A stretch of DNA of 64,000 bases from Belliella alkalica (GCF_022549785.1 NZ_JAKZGO010000001.1:518101-582100); one strand, 5' to 3'; positions 11,501-19,207 are shown, counted from the stretch's first letter. The notes: generated by a model not told the origin, from the sequence alone. Numbers and translations are program-made.

Positions 11501-12015
11501 GGAATCTCCTTTAGTAAGTCCTTATTTTTAAGAGAATTTAAGTAAAGATCTGTGATGTAACCCATGAAACTAGCAGCATCCCAAATCCTGAAATCATTAC
11601 CCTTGTCTTCTCCTGAAATTTGCATTCTATTCAAATATTGCCAACGATATCTAGAAAAATATTCCTGTAGCAAATTGGCAAATACACTTTGCAATATATT
11701 TCTATAATAGCCATCAGCAAGATCTATTTCTTCTTCAAACCTTTTGAAAATTTTCAATTCTGCATCTTCTTCCAAAACCAATGTGAATTTGCTTTGATAG
11801 ATTAGAGATTTTACAATTTGATCCCGATTGTTTTCCTCTTTTGCCTGATGATAAATGGAATCAACAAGCAGCAATGCTGATTTAGGAAGGTCTTTTAGCT
11901 CAAAAATCTCTACTTGTTTCCACTTTTTTTCAAAGTCAAAATAAATGGATGCGTTGACATTATGGGAATATAGAATTAAAGAAATAAATAAGATTAGCCA
12001 ATAGATATTCCTCAT
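5527..12015 (-). CDS. Giant alpha-2-macroglobulin-like protein with a CarboxypepD_reg/plug-like insert
   Basis: A 2162-residue exported protein with a type I signal peptide (about 1-22) and no lipobox. A helical region with few recognisable motifs fills about 25-370. Macroglobulin-like strands follow, including TDRQIYRPGQKIYFKG near 600. A carboxypeptidase-regulatory-like segment lies at about 1225-1300 and leads into TGYGSKEKRSISIRG near 1308, which resembles the start of SusC plug domains. The A2M core (SDFKETAFFYPHLET to LTTWKLM) lies at about 1385-1470. The thioester motif CxEQ reads NSEQ with Asn1607 in place of cysteine, so covalent trapping is not expected. A helical thioester-like domain and a receptor-binding-like C-terminus follow. 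Its likely role is periplasmic or envelope-attached protease inhibition or an envelope scaffold. No pbpC neighbour is present, unlike E. coli yfhM. Confidence 0.8.
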   Translation of the reverse strand: MRNIYWLILFISLILYSHNVNASIYFDFEKKWKQVEIFELKDLPKSALLLVDSIYHQAKEENNRDQIVKSLIYQSKFTLVLEEDAELKIFKRFEEEIDLADGYYRNILQSVFANLLQEYFSRYRWQYLNRMQISGEDKGNDFRIWDAASFMGYITDLYLNSLKNKDLLKEIPQSDLKFFILDSNKELSVSSFFEPSLFDILSQNALDFFKKYEKPGSRSFDSFAINSKNHFLNYKIERNQTEDEQSYKEIALNLYQDLIDFYFNVGQETASAYWLIDRLDYVENSSEGLEVFPNYNRALFLLIDKFEGLEIESFLRYKLAYSYYEYARMNEKLNDLGLENYYVKSIESCDKAIFTFPESIGAKFAVELKEKISAPFSELDFSGVVPSQTPTRVVVNYKNLDSLTFKIFRLTPSNKSALRSAFKREDKDQIINQLNEIHQWTEGFVNPKDHTFKMMETMIPALDFGSYLMLSLHPIDEVIHGYSFFDVSDISFFKQDLEGKSILKILDRTTGKPISNVEVNLSTSNINAKGINFGKKFYSDEKGIVSIDFLENVYGLKIDLINANDSIRFENLSLYKNNNVIDDDEINVKAFIFTDRQIYRPGQKIYFKGILVKNKAGISEIVKRESLVVSLIDPNGITNKEIKISTNNYGSFSGEFEIPTSGLTGEYEIEVEEDYEVESKFFDHEDVYFDYSTKRIDVEEYKRPRFEVIFAEIKERFELNDSVKLQVYVRAYSGNYISSGEVIYRVFRTTKMYPRYDARRGSRYYPIGTRQEIVYGKTNTDLEGNFEIVFHAIPDESFDRKDLPVFEYVVEVEVTDINGETRASQKSVNIGYHSMILEANVSDEITRNSTEEKIVVSAMNLNQQETKAKGTIEVFKKSYSNRVTAIPNQMVVPDFPRWSANEFEELFPIEPYAFDESIANATNAKKVAFMEFNTANSKEVVFKDYRDWEPGAYFVKITSFDSLGTEITIEKDFELIDFNHSKVSDNKLFQIFTDKKSYQVNDKVHLRLGSAAKDLTVYLQVEKRGKIVMDQAFNLSEEIKEIKIPVDQSDEGGFVIHYFYAYGNKSVSDYLRVPVEGQLKPIKIVTESFRNLLSPGAKETWSFKIVGQNKDKFASEVLVGMYDLSLDQLSYFPNRWAFDPNKTLPYYPSCDISNGNSFLGASFHSFLGSTYSYLNENRLPSINQFDQFGFSLVPNSAIGRGYLSSLKAKFLESKVIWTSDSKIPAGFVKGLVTDVFGLPLEFAVVSVIGIDRSVNTNAQGEFYIQVEEKNEILVRFPFYKSEIIRIGKDNKLHVMLVEEINELDQITVTGYGSKEKRSISIRGASSLTGSVSEVSDDAPVLEARAMGVNVDYNVPPPSIIDFDQSVSDKMIINQVKIRSDFKETAFFYPHLETNKKGEFGFSFDAPESLTTWKLMLLSHSKNLRTAYSEAEVVTQKELMITPNFPRFLRQGDKVVLAAKISNLSPKNQKGKAQLSFVNELTGQNEIELEKIPVFEFEVKPFESITVDWEIEVPDDLQLLQYKVLALTEDFSDGEQSILPVLEKKILVTETMPVWANQGDNKRFSFDKLKNPNSETIKNHKLSFELTTNPLWYVLQTIPYIDDLSDENSEQLLSRVFVNALGLQLVSTIPELKSILGNWANGNIPEDQFAKNKDLRSIILEETPWLKEAESDENKMKRLVQLLDSIKLKNSIAEDLQKLKSFQMSDGGFVWYKGSKYSNFQMTNHILQSFGKLKRMNVEFSSVELDQMIEKGLSFLQEDLIKKFDKHQKEQELKSSGNASNYLSGYELGSRELDVMYTLLVNDTSIDSEKLIEVINFYTIQLQSNWVALDMSDRIKAVRILEAFDKNEYKSILESILENSISSEEMGNYWKLENTTMSWANSPTEIHGQMIDLFKEFGEQVHSKEQNGKFIDDLVKWLLKQKQTNHWPTSKSTVSAVSAIYNNYSSWSGKDFEGEVIIGEEIFLESNSNAKYLDAGYLKKTWNQKDITTEMADVSIVNNGETVFWGALYWQYFEDIDQISKSNGVVEISKELFTKINTPTGIQFVRISEENTIKIGDLVKVRIEVKLDRDIDFVHLSDQRASGLEPIQVLSGYKFQNGVGYYESHKDATTHFYFDSLKKGIYVFEYEVRASQAGNFANGITKIESVYAPEFKSHTPGQRLKIK

Positions 12016-12239
12016 AGTTGTTAGTTTAGGCGATGAATTAAACTTTACATTATCAATATAACTTAAATTTTACGGTAGTAACTTGTTTTTGATTGACTAG
12101 CTAAAAAATCTGACAAAAATTCGAATTTTTTTAAGACAATAACAATGATTGATTTGCTTAAAAAGCTAATTTTGAATAGCCTCAATACTTAATTCTCAAC
12201 TTAGCAAACATATTGTATTTGCTAAAAAAAAATAAATGA

Positions 12240-12388
12240 TTATCCACAATGACACAAGTAAGTGCATATTTCACTTATAATTAAGTGAATAATCCTCAAT
12301 TGTCCTTAGTCATCCGACAAAAGTTGATTGAAATGAACTTCAAGCAATACTATTAAATGGCTACCGGTGTAAAAGCGGATAATCATAA
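12240..12388 (+). repeat. Dispersed ~147-bp intergenic element, copy at 12.2 kb
   Basis: It begins TATCCACAATGACAC, a variant of TATCCGCAATGTTGCAC at 19062, and ends AAAAGCGGATAATCATAA. The length between these landmarks is 149 bp, against 147 for three other copies. An internal TCATCCGA (12311-12318) also occurs in the 19-kb copy. It fills most of the 448-bp gap before the alpha-2-macroglobulin gene (12016-12463). It has no plausible reading frame. Confidence 0.6.
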
Positions 12389-12455
12389 AAAAATATCCGC
12401 AATTCTATTTCGAAGAATCTTTTTAGAATTCTTTCGGTTTTTAGAATTGCGGATA
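12387..12455 (-). terminator. Long-stem terminator of the nitronate-monooxygenase-like gene
   Basis: TATCCGCAATTCTA at 12394-12407 is a perfect 14-bp inverted repeat of TAGAATTGCGGATA at 12442-12455. A second imperfect stem sits inside it (CGAAGAAT with AATTCTTTCG). Read on the minus strand, it lies 8 bp after the stop at 12464 and is followed by seven T (12393-12387). The outer arms share ATCCGCAAT with the left end of the dispersed elements, so the hairpin may have formed from two opposed element ends. Confidence 0.75.
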
Positions 12456-12463
12456 AAACTTTT

Positions 12464-14269
12464 TTAAGCAGGAATCAACAACTTTTCAAGCATCATTAGC
12501 TTTTCTTCAAATTGCTCTTTCATCTTTACAATCTTTTCTTCTGTATCTACTGGAACCTCTTCCAAAAGCCTTTTGTAGTAAGACACTCCTTGTTCAAGGT
12601 TTGATTTGAACTTGTTAACGTAGCTTTCGAACTTGGAAGGTTGTTCCAAAAGGTAATTAGCCATTTCTTCTTTGAGGTAATCTATGTATAGTTGAAGTTC
12701 TTTGACAAAAACATGTGGACGTTCCATATCTCGCATGATTGAAATTTTACCATAGATGTGCCCCACCATTTCCTTTAGGCTAAACACACCAGAGAAGTAT
12801 GCCAAATTAGGCCCAGGGCAAATAGTAACTGCTTCAAGGTTTCTGGCAGGTGCTTCTCCATTTGTAAGCAAAACCGGAGCTCCCAATCCTTCACAAAGAC
12901 AGTCTTTTTCAAGAATTTTTGCTGTATTCTTCTCAAAGTCTAAAGCATCTGCAAACTTTGCTTTCATTTCCTTCATTTTCAGATTTAAGTATTGCCTCGA
13001 AGCTGTGCAAATTGGTTTTTCGGTAAATTCGGTATTGAATGAAAGGAATTTTTTGTAGCAAGGACTACCAGGCCTGTCCTTTTCTATCCTTTGTCTTCTT
13101 TGATCTTCGGAACTGCTCGTTCTTAGATTATTGAATCGAACTCCCAACGGGGATGCATGGCTGAGATAATAATCGGATTTCTTAGCATATATCAACTTTT
13201 CCAATGTTTCTTGATCTACATTCGTTGCTTCAGGTACCATTAGAAAAGGACTCCCCCATCCTGTTCCGTCGAGCTTATAGTGATTTCTCAAGAACTCATC
13301 CTCGTCGGCTGTACCAATTCCTCCCTGCACAGTAATCAAGACTTTTTCATCAGAGAGTAAAAGATGTTTTCCTTTTGCTAGTAGCGTTTGATTGCAAGCT
13401 TCCCACAAGGTTTGGTTCAGCGTTTCTCTGTTCGATTTGAATTCCTCCAAAATCGGTCCTAGCAGAATCCCATCAGTCGCAAAGGCATGACCTCCACAGT
13501 TGAGCCCTGATTCAATCCTGAATTCAGACACCCAAAGTCCTTTCTTGGCAAGAAACCTTCCTTGAATGAGGGCAGATCTGTAGTCACTCACTTTTAGAAT
13601 GATCCGCTTTGTGATGTTTCCTTTGGAATCTGGAAAAAAATCCTTGAAATTTTCCATGTAGCTGAACAAAGCAGGATTCAATCCTGCCGAAAAAATCACA
13701 GATGAAATCAACCTACTATTTGCAAATCCTCGAAGTGCAGACAAAGCATCCGAATCCTCTCGAGGCAATTCGTCTCCGTTTGCATCATAATTGAGCTTAT
13801 CGACTTTTGTCATTATATTGACATCAATCTTTCCAGCTTTGATAAATTTCCTCAATTGGTTTTCTACCAAAATCCTGGAATCCCCATTCATGTAAAGCAT
13901 TGATTTGTAGATCTCTGATGCTGGATGGGAATCAGAAAGAAGCTCAAAATAAGTATCTATCTCATTTCCTTTTCCAAACTCCTGTGATTTAAGATTTTCT
14001 AAATCTGCATCTACTTGTTCTGAAAGAAAATTAAGATAGGCTGTTATCCTTTTTGCTCTACTATCGGGTACTTTATCTTCAATTGGAAGATATGGCACTT
14101 TATTATGGCGGCTCTTGATTCGTCGCATATTTTCCAAAAGCGTGTCATCCATAATGGACACTACCGATGAAATACCATACTTTGCTACTTTTAGGGGTGT
14201 TTCCAAAGTGTAGCCAAGACCCATTACAGGTATATGAAAACTATGTGGCTTGATATCTAAGAAAGTCAT
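12464..14269 (-). CDS. Nitronate-monooxygenase-like TIM-barrel protein of unknown role
   Basis: A 601-residue cytosolic protein. Several segments follow the flavin-dependent nitronate monooxygenase/enoyl reductase barrel: HIPVMGLGYTLETPLKVAKYG near the start, NCGGHAF near 260, and QGGIGTADEDEFLRNHY with WGSPFLMVPEA near 330-360. It is about twice the usual family length. The C-terminal half holds several cysteines (SPCYKK, ICTAS, DCLCEG, ICPGP) that could bind a metal or Fe-S cluster; this is inference. A TTG at 14299 would add ten residues, but it overlaps a promoter box, so ATG 14269 is preferred. Reaction and substrate are unknown. Confidence 0.6.
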   Translation of the reverse strand: MTFLDIKPHSFHIPVMGLGYTLETPLKVAKYGISSVVSIMDDTLLENMRRIKSRHNKVPYLPIEDKVPDSRAKRITAYLNFLSEQVDADLENLKSQEFGKGNEIDTYFELLSDSHPASEIYKSMLYMNGDSRILVENQLRKFIKAGKIDVNIMTKVDKLNYDANGDELPREDSDALSALRGFANSRLISSVIFSAGLNPALFSYMENFKDFFPDSKGNITKRIILKVSDYRSALIQGRFLAKKGLWVSEFRIESGLNCGGHAFATDGILLGPILEEFKSNRETLNQTLWEACNQTLLAKGKHLLLSDEKVLITVQGGIGTADEDEFLRNHYKLDGTGWGSPFLMVPEATNVDQETLEKLIYAKKSDYYLSHASPLGVRFNNLRTSSSEDQRRQRIEKDRPGSPCYKKFLSFNTEFTEKPICTASRQYLNLKMKEMKAKFADALDFEKNTAKILEKDCLCEGLGAPVLLTNGEAPARNLEAVTICPGPNLAYFSGVFSLKEMVGHIYGKISIMRDMERPHVFVKELQLYIDYLKEEMANYLLEQPSKFESYVNKFKSNLEQGVSYYKRLLEEVPVDTEEKIVKMKEQFEEKLMMLEKLLIPA

Positions 14270-14296
14270 TTTCGATTTTATTTCAGTAATAAGTTT

Positions 14297-14304
14297 CAAA
14301 AATA
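14297..14304 (-). promoter_or_regulatory. -7 promoter box before the nitronate-monooxygenase-like gene
   Basis: On the minus strand this reads TATTTTTG, matching TAnnTTTG, 28 nt before ATG 14269. A TTTG lies 15 bp further upstream (minus strand of 14320-14323), a short spacing. The box covers the alternative TTG at 14299, which argues for the shorter protein. Confidence 0.5.
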
Positions 14305-14370
14305 CTGCTATAAAACCGCCAAAAAACTAATATCTATCAAGCCATTTCCTGATAAAAATCAGGAAAAGTG

Positions 14371-15534
14371 CTATTCTTCTCTTTTGCCTTTGTACAATTC
14401 ATATTTAAGAAGTCTGCAATCGATAGTACCGTTGTAGAACTCCATCTTTCTTGAAGGCCTTAGTCCTACCCTCTTTGCAAGATCCAAATTTCCAGTAAAT
14501 ACAAAACCTGTGTAACCTGCACATTTTTGCTTCATAAAATCACCCAGTCTTTTATAGGTAGCTTCGAGTTCATCTTCTTCACCCAGTCGCTCTCCATATT
14601 CTGGATTGACCATCATGATACCCGCTTCACTATCTGGAATCGTAGTATCTTCAAAATCACAGACTTCATAAGAAATCAGATCCTCAACTCCAGCTGTTGC
14701 TGCGTTTTCTTTGGTAAATAGCACAGCCTGTTCTGCTATATCAGATGCAAAAACTTGAATATCTCCAATTGGTGTTATCTTTTCTTCTAAATCGGCCTTC
14801 ATCTTGTGATAGATGGCTTCATCATATCCAATGATATGCATAAATGAATAATGGTCTCTATAAAGACCTGGGAATCTATTAGTAGCAATTAAAGCAGCTT
14901 CTATTGCCAACGTACCAGAACCACACATTGGGTTGATAAATGGACTTTTTCTATCCCAACCACTTGCATAAATTGTGGCTGCTGCCAAAGCTTCCAGCAT
15001 TGGAGCTTTCCCTGGGATTTTCCTATAGCCATGCTTCGCAATAGTCTCACCAGAAGTGTTGACATAAAGTGTCGCTTGGGTTTCTTTCCAAAATAATTGA
15101 AAAACTGCCCCTTCGTAAGCAGAGCCAGTATCAGGTCTTACTCCTGTATTTTCCCTAAATCTATCTACGATCGCATCTTTTATCCTGACATTCACAAAAA
15201 GCGGATTGTCAACGCTATCATTTTCTACATGAGAATTTACTGAAAAATAAGTATCCTTAGTAATGTATTCTTCCCATGGAAGTGTCTTAACTCTTCTATA
15301 TATATCATCTGCATGGTGCAGATAAAATGATTTGATCTCAAAAAGAACGTGACTAGCTACCCTCAAATGCATATTTAGATACATACATTCGTTCAAAGAA
15401 GCATACAATTCTATGTAAGTTCTAAATACATTTTTTGGCTTAAATCCAAGATCTATAAGCTCTTTCTCTACGAATGGTGAAAACCTATCTTTAAAAGTAA
15501 TGACTACTTTGCCTTTTTGCGTGAAATCTAACAT
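14371..15534 (-). CDS. THUMP-domain rRNA guanine-N2 methyltransferase (RlmL-type)
   Basis: A 387-residue protein with an N-terminal ferredoxin-like/THUMP region (about 1-150) and a C-terminal Rossmann methyltransferase. It corresponds to the N-terminal module of E. coli RlmL, which makes m2G2445 in 23S rRNA using S-adenosylmethionine. INPMCGSGTLAIEAAL is the SAM-binding loop. The catalytic motif reads NPEYGERLG, where gamma-proteobacterial enzymes have NPPYGERL. ATG 15534 is preferred over a TTG at 15582 because a TACTTTTG box lies 5 nt before it; the TTG version would also overlap the DUF4249 stop. It reads in the same direction as the DUF4249/TonB-receptor genes but probably has its own promoter. 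Confidence 0.85.
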   Translation of the reverse strand: MLDFTQKGKVVITFKDRFSPFVEKELIDLGFKPKNVFRTYIELYASLNECMYLNMHLRVASHVLFEIKSFYLHHADDIYRRVKTLPWEEYITKDTYFSVNSHVENDSVDNPLFVNVRIKDAIVDRFRENTGVRPDTGSAYEGAVFQLFWKETQATLYVNTSGETIAKHGYRKIPGKAPMLEALAAATIYASGWDRKSPFINPMCGSGTLAIEAALIATNRFPGLYRDHYSFMHIIGYDEAIYHKMKADLEEKITPIGDIQVFASDIAEQAVLFTKENAATAGVEDLISYEVCDFEDTTIPDSEAGIMMVNPEYGERLGEEDELEATYKRLGDFMKQKCAGYTGFVFTGNLDLAKRVGLRPSRKMEFYNGTIDCRLLKYELYKGKREE

Positions 15535-15538
15535 ACCG

Positions 15539-15546
15539 CAAAAGTA
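15539..15546 (-). promoter_or_regulatory. -7 promoter box placed for a near-leaderless mRNA
   Basis: The minus strand reads TACTTTTG, matching TAnnTTTG, with its final G only 5 nt before ATG 15534. Transcription from it would start at or next to the start codon. No clear TTTG at -33 was found, so the call is moderate. Confidence 0.45.
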
Positions 15547-15578
15547 AGAAATATGAACGACACCCTGATTCTTTTTTA

Positions 15579-16415
15579 TCAATCAGAATCATCTTCTGTA
15601 ATATTTATAGTAGCACTGATAAAAGGACTAACCATAAAATAACCCAAAACTTCTCCAACTCCATCTACAGGTTTAATATTGGAAATAGGGTTTTGGGGTG
15701 GTGGACTAAATAGACCACCGTCATTAAATAACAAACTTACCAATTGTGATAAATAGTTGTAAGCATCGTCATTGAGACGATATAATTCAAGTCTAACCCT
15801 ATCACCTTCTTGGAATGGAAATCCACCAAGCTCAAAACCTCTCTCTAAAATACTGGTGCCAAAAGTATCATCAAAAAGCAAATAATCGGATCTTCTGTTT
15901 AGCAATGTATCATTTCTAATGATTTTCAATCTATAATTATTTTCTTCTACAAAGGGGATTTTGCCATACAAGGTAACATAATATCCAGCCTCTCTAAAAA
16001 CACGATCTTCATTGTATTTGAAAGTCAAAGAATCTAAAGTTGGGGGCGGGAGCATTTTACCTATGGAAATATATTCTTTATCATCGATAATTACATGCAA
16101 TTCATAACTCTCACCTACAGTACCCAACCTATTATTGAAAGGAAGATAGCTTTGTATTTGTTCATTGAAGACGAATGATACCCTTTGCCCATTTCGTTGA
16201 TTAATAATGAATACTTCAGCATCATTGATTACTTGATTCTGCTCTTCAGAATAGTAATTTTTTGAATAACTAACATGAACCTGATTCAATCCGTTGCTAT
16301 TTGTCCATATACCTTCTATCACGGGGATCTGACTTGTCTGACGTAAGTCTAAAACCACCTCTTCTTGACAAGAAAAGAAAGTCAAAGTAATCAATAAGAA
16401 GTAAATATATTTCAT
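15579..16415 (-). CDS. DUF4249 lipoprotein paired with a TonB-dependent receptor
   Basis: A 278-residue protein with a lipoprotein signal (hydrophobic residues 4-14, lipobox FFSC with Cys16). The body follows the DUF4249 pattern: an early PVIEGIWTN segment, beta-rich repeats, and a closing strand. It starts one base after the upstream receptor gene ends, so the two are surely co-transcribed. DUF4249 proteins are usually encoded next to CarboxypepD_reg TonB receptors in Bacteroidota. The function is undefined; a surface or periplasmic accessory to uptake is likely. Confidence 0.85.
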   Translation of the reverse strand: MKYIYFLLITLTFFSCQEEVVLDLRQTSQIPVIEGIWTNSNGLNQVHVSYSKNYYSEEQNQVINDAEVFIINQRNGQRVSFVFNEQIQSYLPFNNRLGTVGESYELHVIIDDKEYISIGKMLPPPTLDSLTFKYNEDRVFREAGYYVTLYGKIPFVEENNYRLKIIRNDTLLNRRSDYLLFDDTFGTSILERGFELGGFPFQEGDRVRLELYRLNDDAYNYLSQLVSLLFNDGGLFSPPPQNPISNIKPVDGVGEVLGYFMVSPFISATINITEDDSD

Positions 16416-16416
16416 A

Positions 16417-18816
16417 TCAGAAATTAAAGTTATAAGTAACTGAAGGTAGGAAAGTAAACAGATAAGTCATTACTACTCCAGGCCTTCTCGACTCAATTAC
16501 ATCTGTCTGGGTCGGTGTGAAATTAATCTGATCATTATAGATCTCTGTAAATTGGTAAGCAAATGGATTTTTCCTTCCATACAAATTGTAAACACTGAAA
16601 TTCCAGCTTCCTTTCCATTTTCTTCCCTTATCTACATTTTTCCAGGTGACGGAGGCATCCATTCTGTGATAATCAGGAAATCGGTCATCATTTCTTACAC
16701 CACTGTACAATGGAAGCCTTTGATTATCGACTTCATAGGATCCCACAGGGAAAGTTACAGCCTGTCCTGTAGTATATACAAAAGTCAACCCTGCAGACCA
16801 TCTTTTGTTGAATTCATGATTCAGTACCAATGTCAAATCATGCGGTCTATCAAATCGTGGATTGTACCATTGATCGAAACTAATCCCATCAATCTGCCTC
16901 CATGTTCTCGAATAGGTATAACTTAACCAACCTGTAGTTCTACCTGTATTTTTCCTAAGCAAAAATTCGGTTCCATAAGCATATCCATTTCCAGTTAGGA
17001 TTTCAGATTCTACATTGTCCGTAAATAGGATATTCGCTCCTTGTCTCAAGTCAATGATATTTTTTATGTCTTTATAATAAACCTCGCCAGAAACTTCCCA
17101 TTTGTTCCCCTCCAGATTTTTGAATACCCCTACCGAAACTTGGTCTCCCCTGATCGGTGGAACATAAGTACCAGCCAATATCCATCTATCTATCGGAAGA
17201 CCAGCCGAACTGCTTGAAGCTACCTGGAGATATTGGAAGTTTCTGTTGTAGGAAGCTTTGATAGACAGGTCATCTTGTATCAAGTACCTGAATGAAAGTC
17301 TTGGTTCCAAACCATTGAATCCTTTGATCCTTTGGAATGGTCTGAATACCAAAGAATCTGTGATTTCTGCATCAGGTGAAGGTTCACCTTCTGCATAAAT
17401 GTAATCTACTCCCCTTCCATGAAGTTGAAAAATAGCCCACCTAAGTCCTGCATCTACACGAAGTCTATCTGTAACATCTGTAGCAGCTCCAATGAAAACA
17501 TTGTTTTGCATTCCATTTCTTGGATTGGTAGCAATAGGTTCTATAGCACTTCCTGGAGCTGGATCCAAGCTTATAGGTGCAAAGTTATACAATTGGGAAT
17601 GCACACCCCAATTGATCAGTGTGTTTTCAGTTACATTAAAATTCCACTCCGCTTTCACCCCTGATTCAGAGAGCCGATTCCCCCATTTGAAGCCATTGTC
17701 TGGATCATCAAAATTAACATTGTATTGATAAGCACTATGATATGCATTCAGGTCAAAAAATAACCTTTCGGAAATATTGCGATTCCAAGTGATAGACGTA
17801 ACCCAGTTGTTCCATCCAAGTCCAAACTGAGATGAAAGCCCAAGAAAGTCAGATCCATAATATGATGATACCGACAATTTGTCTTTCTCTCCGAGTTTGA
17901 AAGTAAACTTTCCACTCAAATCATAGAAGTATAGATCATTGCTATTGATTTCTGGATTAGAAGAAAGGCGTAGAAACATATCTGCATAAGTTCTTCTACC
18001 AGATACAACAAAACTGGAATTTTCTGAAAACAAAGGTCCATCGACTGTCAGTCTAGAACTTATGGTACCGATCCCTCCTTCACCTCTCACCTTTTCATAA
18101 TTTCCTTCTTTTAGGGAGATATCTATCACACTGGAGATCCTTCCACCAAAATTTGAAGGAATGTTTCCTTTATAAAATTCAACACCACTTAATGCATCTG
18201 GGTTGAAAACTGAGAAAAAACCAAAGAAATGGGAAGGATTGTAAACCGGCGCCCCATCTATTTGGATCAAATTCTGATCTGCAGAACCCCCTCTCACAAA
18301 CAATCCAGTAGTGCCTTCACCAGCAGTCTGTACTCCAGGCAATAATTGCAAACTCCTCAACAAATCCACTTCTCCAAAAAGGGCTGGGATGTTTTTGATC
18401 GTTTCTATCGCAACGACTGATTTGCCCATATCCAAACTCTTTACATTTTCATCAGGTCTCCTATCTCTGATGATCACCTCTTCCAATGCCATTTGGGATT
18501 CTTGAAGGAAAAATCGCAATGGTTTATTATGATCTTTTTGATTTATGACCCTTATGGATTCTTCAAAACCTATGTAGGAAACGATCAGCTTAGAAGGCAA
18601 TTCTATTCTTGGAATTCTGAAGTTTCCATCCAAATCAGTGACAACACCTTTTTGTGGTTGGTTTTCCCAATAAACATTGGCTCCGGGCAAGGGATTGTTA
18701 GTGGCAACTTCAAAGACTTGTCCTTCTAAGAATGAATCTTCCTGAGCCAATACAGCCTGAGGATTTGCCAAAAAGAACAAAGGATAAGTAATGAATAGAA
18801 TCAAGAAAAAACGCAT
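16417..18816 (-). CDS. TonB-dependent outer-membrane receptor with CarboxypepD_reg domain
   Basis: A 799-residue outer-membrane transporter. A signal peptide (1 to about 25, ending VLAQ) precedes a carboxypeptidase-regulatory-like domain (about 28-110, FEVATNNPLPGANVYWE). The plug domain (about 115-230) contains LLPGVQTAGEGTTGLFVRGG, and the rest is a beta barrel ending in aromatic residues (NFNF). Substrate import would be powered by a TonB-ExbB-ExbD complex such as the one at 51.9-54.0 kb. A TTG at 18834 gives a longer frame, but the signal peptide begins cleanly at ATG 18816. The substrate is not evident. Confidence 0.88.
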   Translation of the reverse strand: MRFFLILFITYPLFFLANPQAVLAQEDSFLEGQVFEVATNNPLPGANVYWENQPQKGVVTDLDGNFRIPRIELPSKLIVSYIGFEESIRVINQKDHNKPLRFFLQESQMALEEVIIRDRRPDENVKSLDMGKSVVAIETIKNIPALFGEVDLLRSLQLLPGVQTAGEGTTGLFVRGGSADQNLIQIDGAPVYNPSHFFGFFSVFNPDALSGVEFYKGNIPSNFGGRISSVIDISLKEGNYEKVRGEGGIGTISSRLTVDGPLFSENSSFVVSGRRTYADMFLRLSSNPEINSNDLYFYDLSGKFTFKLGEKDKLSVSSYYGSDFLGLSSQFGLGWNNWVTSITWNRNISERLFFDLNAYHSAYQYNVNFDDPDNGFKWGNRLSESGVKAEWNFNVTENTLINWGVHSQLYNFAPISLDPAPGSAIEPIATNPRNGMQNNVFIGAATDVTDRLRVDAGLRWAIFQLHGRGVDYIYAEGEPSPDAEITDSLVFRPFQRIKGFNGLEPRLSFRYLIQDDLSIKASYNRNFQYLQVASSSSAGLPIDRWILAGTYVPPIRGDQVSVGVFKNLEGNKWEVSGEVYYKDIKNIIDLRQGANILFTDNVESEILTGNGYAYGTEFLLRKNTGRTTGWLSYTYSRTWRQIDGISFDQWYNPRFDRPHDLTLVLNHEFNKRWSAGLTFVYTTGQAVTFPVGSYEVDNQRLPLYSGVRNDDRFPDYHRMDASVTWKNVDKGRKWKGSWNFSVYNLYGRKNPFAYQFTEIYNDQINFTPTQTDVIESRRPGVVMTYLFTFLPSVTYNFNF

Positions 18817-19060
18817 AAAGTGATTTGCTTTCAAAGGATAACGACATTTTGGCCATTATAGATTGCGAATATCTGAAAAAAATATGAACATGGATAAAAT
18901 AAAGAGTGCCTACTGCAAATTAGACCTTGCAATTTTCTAAAATCTAGAGTGCATTAATTAGCATTTTTACGGTAAAAGTCAAGAAGATCATGTTACCATA
19001 ACCAAAAGATAACCTTTGTACTTAAAATCATCCGCATGATTTAATGATAAATTAATATAA

Positions 19061-19207
19061 GTATCCGCAATGTTGCACATTGGATAAAAAGTAACTTGGT
19101 AAGTTGCAGATACTATTCATTATCAACAGTTTACAGTCAAAAGAACCACAAATCGATCATCCGAAAATGTATTGTTTGGCTACATGAATGAAAGCGGATA
19201 GTCATAT
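19061..19207 (+). repeat. Dispersed 147-bp intergenic element, copy at 19.1 kb
   Basis: It begins GTATCCGCAATGTTGCAC and ends AAAGCGGATAGTCATAT, exactly 147 bp, the same length as the 43.9-kb and 30.8-kb copies. Shared internal blocks with the 43.9-kb copy include ATTCATT near base 55 and AACCA..AATCG.TCAT near base 85. TATCCGC at the left and GCGGATA at the right are inverted complements and could close a long stem. It lies between the TonB receptor start and the DUF4349 stop, both on the minus strand. Confidence 0.7.

Noticed and set aside
18817-18834. TTG-initiated extension of the TonB receptor
   Set aside because: A standard signal peptide starts at ATG 18816; the extension would put six extra residues in front of it without benefit.
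19061-19207. Dispersed element as a classical MITE with long terminal inverted repeats
   Set aside because: Only about seven bases (TATCCGC/GCGGATA) are inverted, they are not at the very ends, and some copies lack them. No target duplication is evident, so the class is left open.
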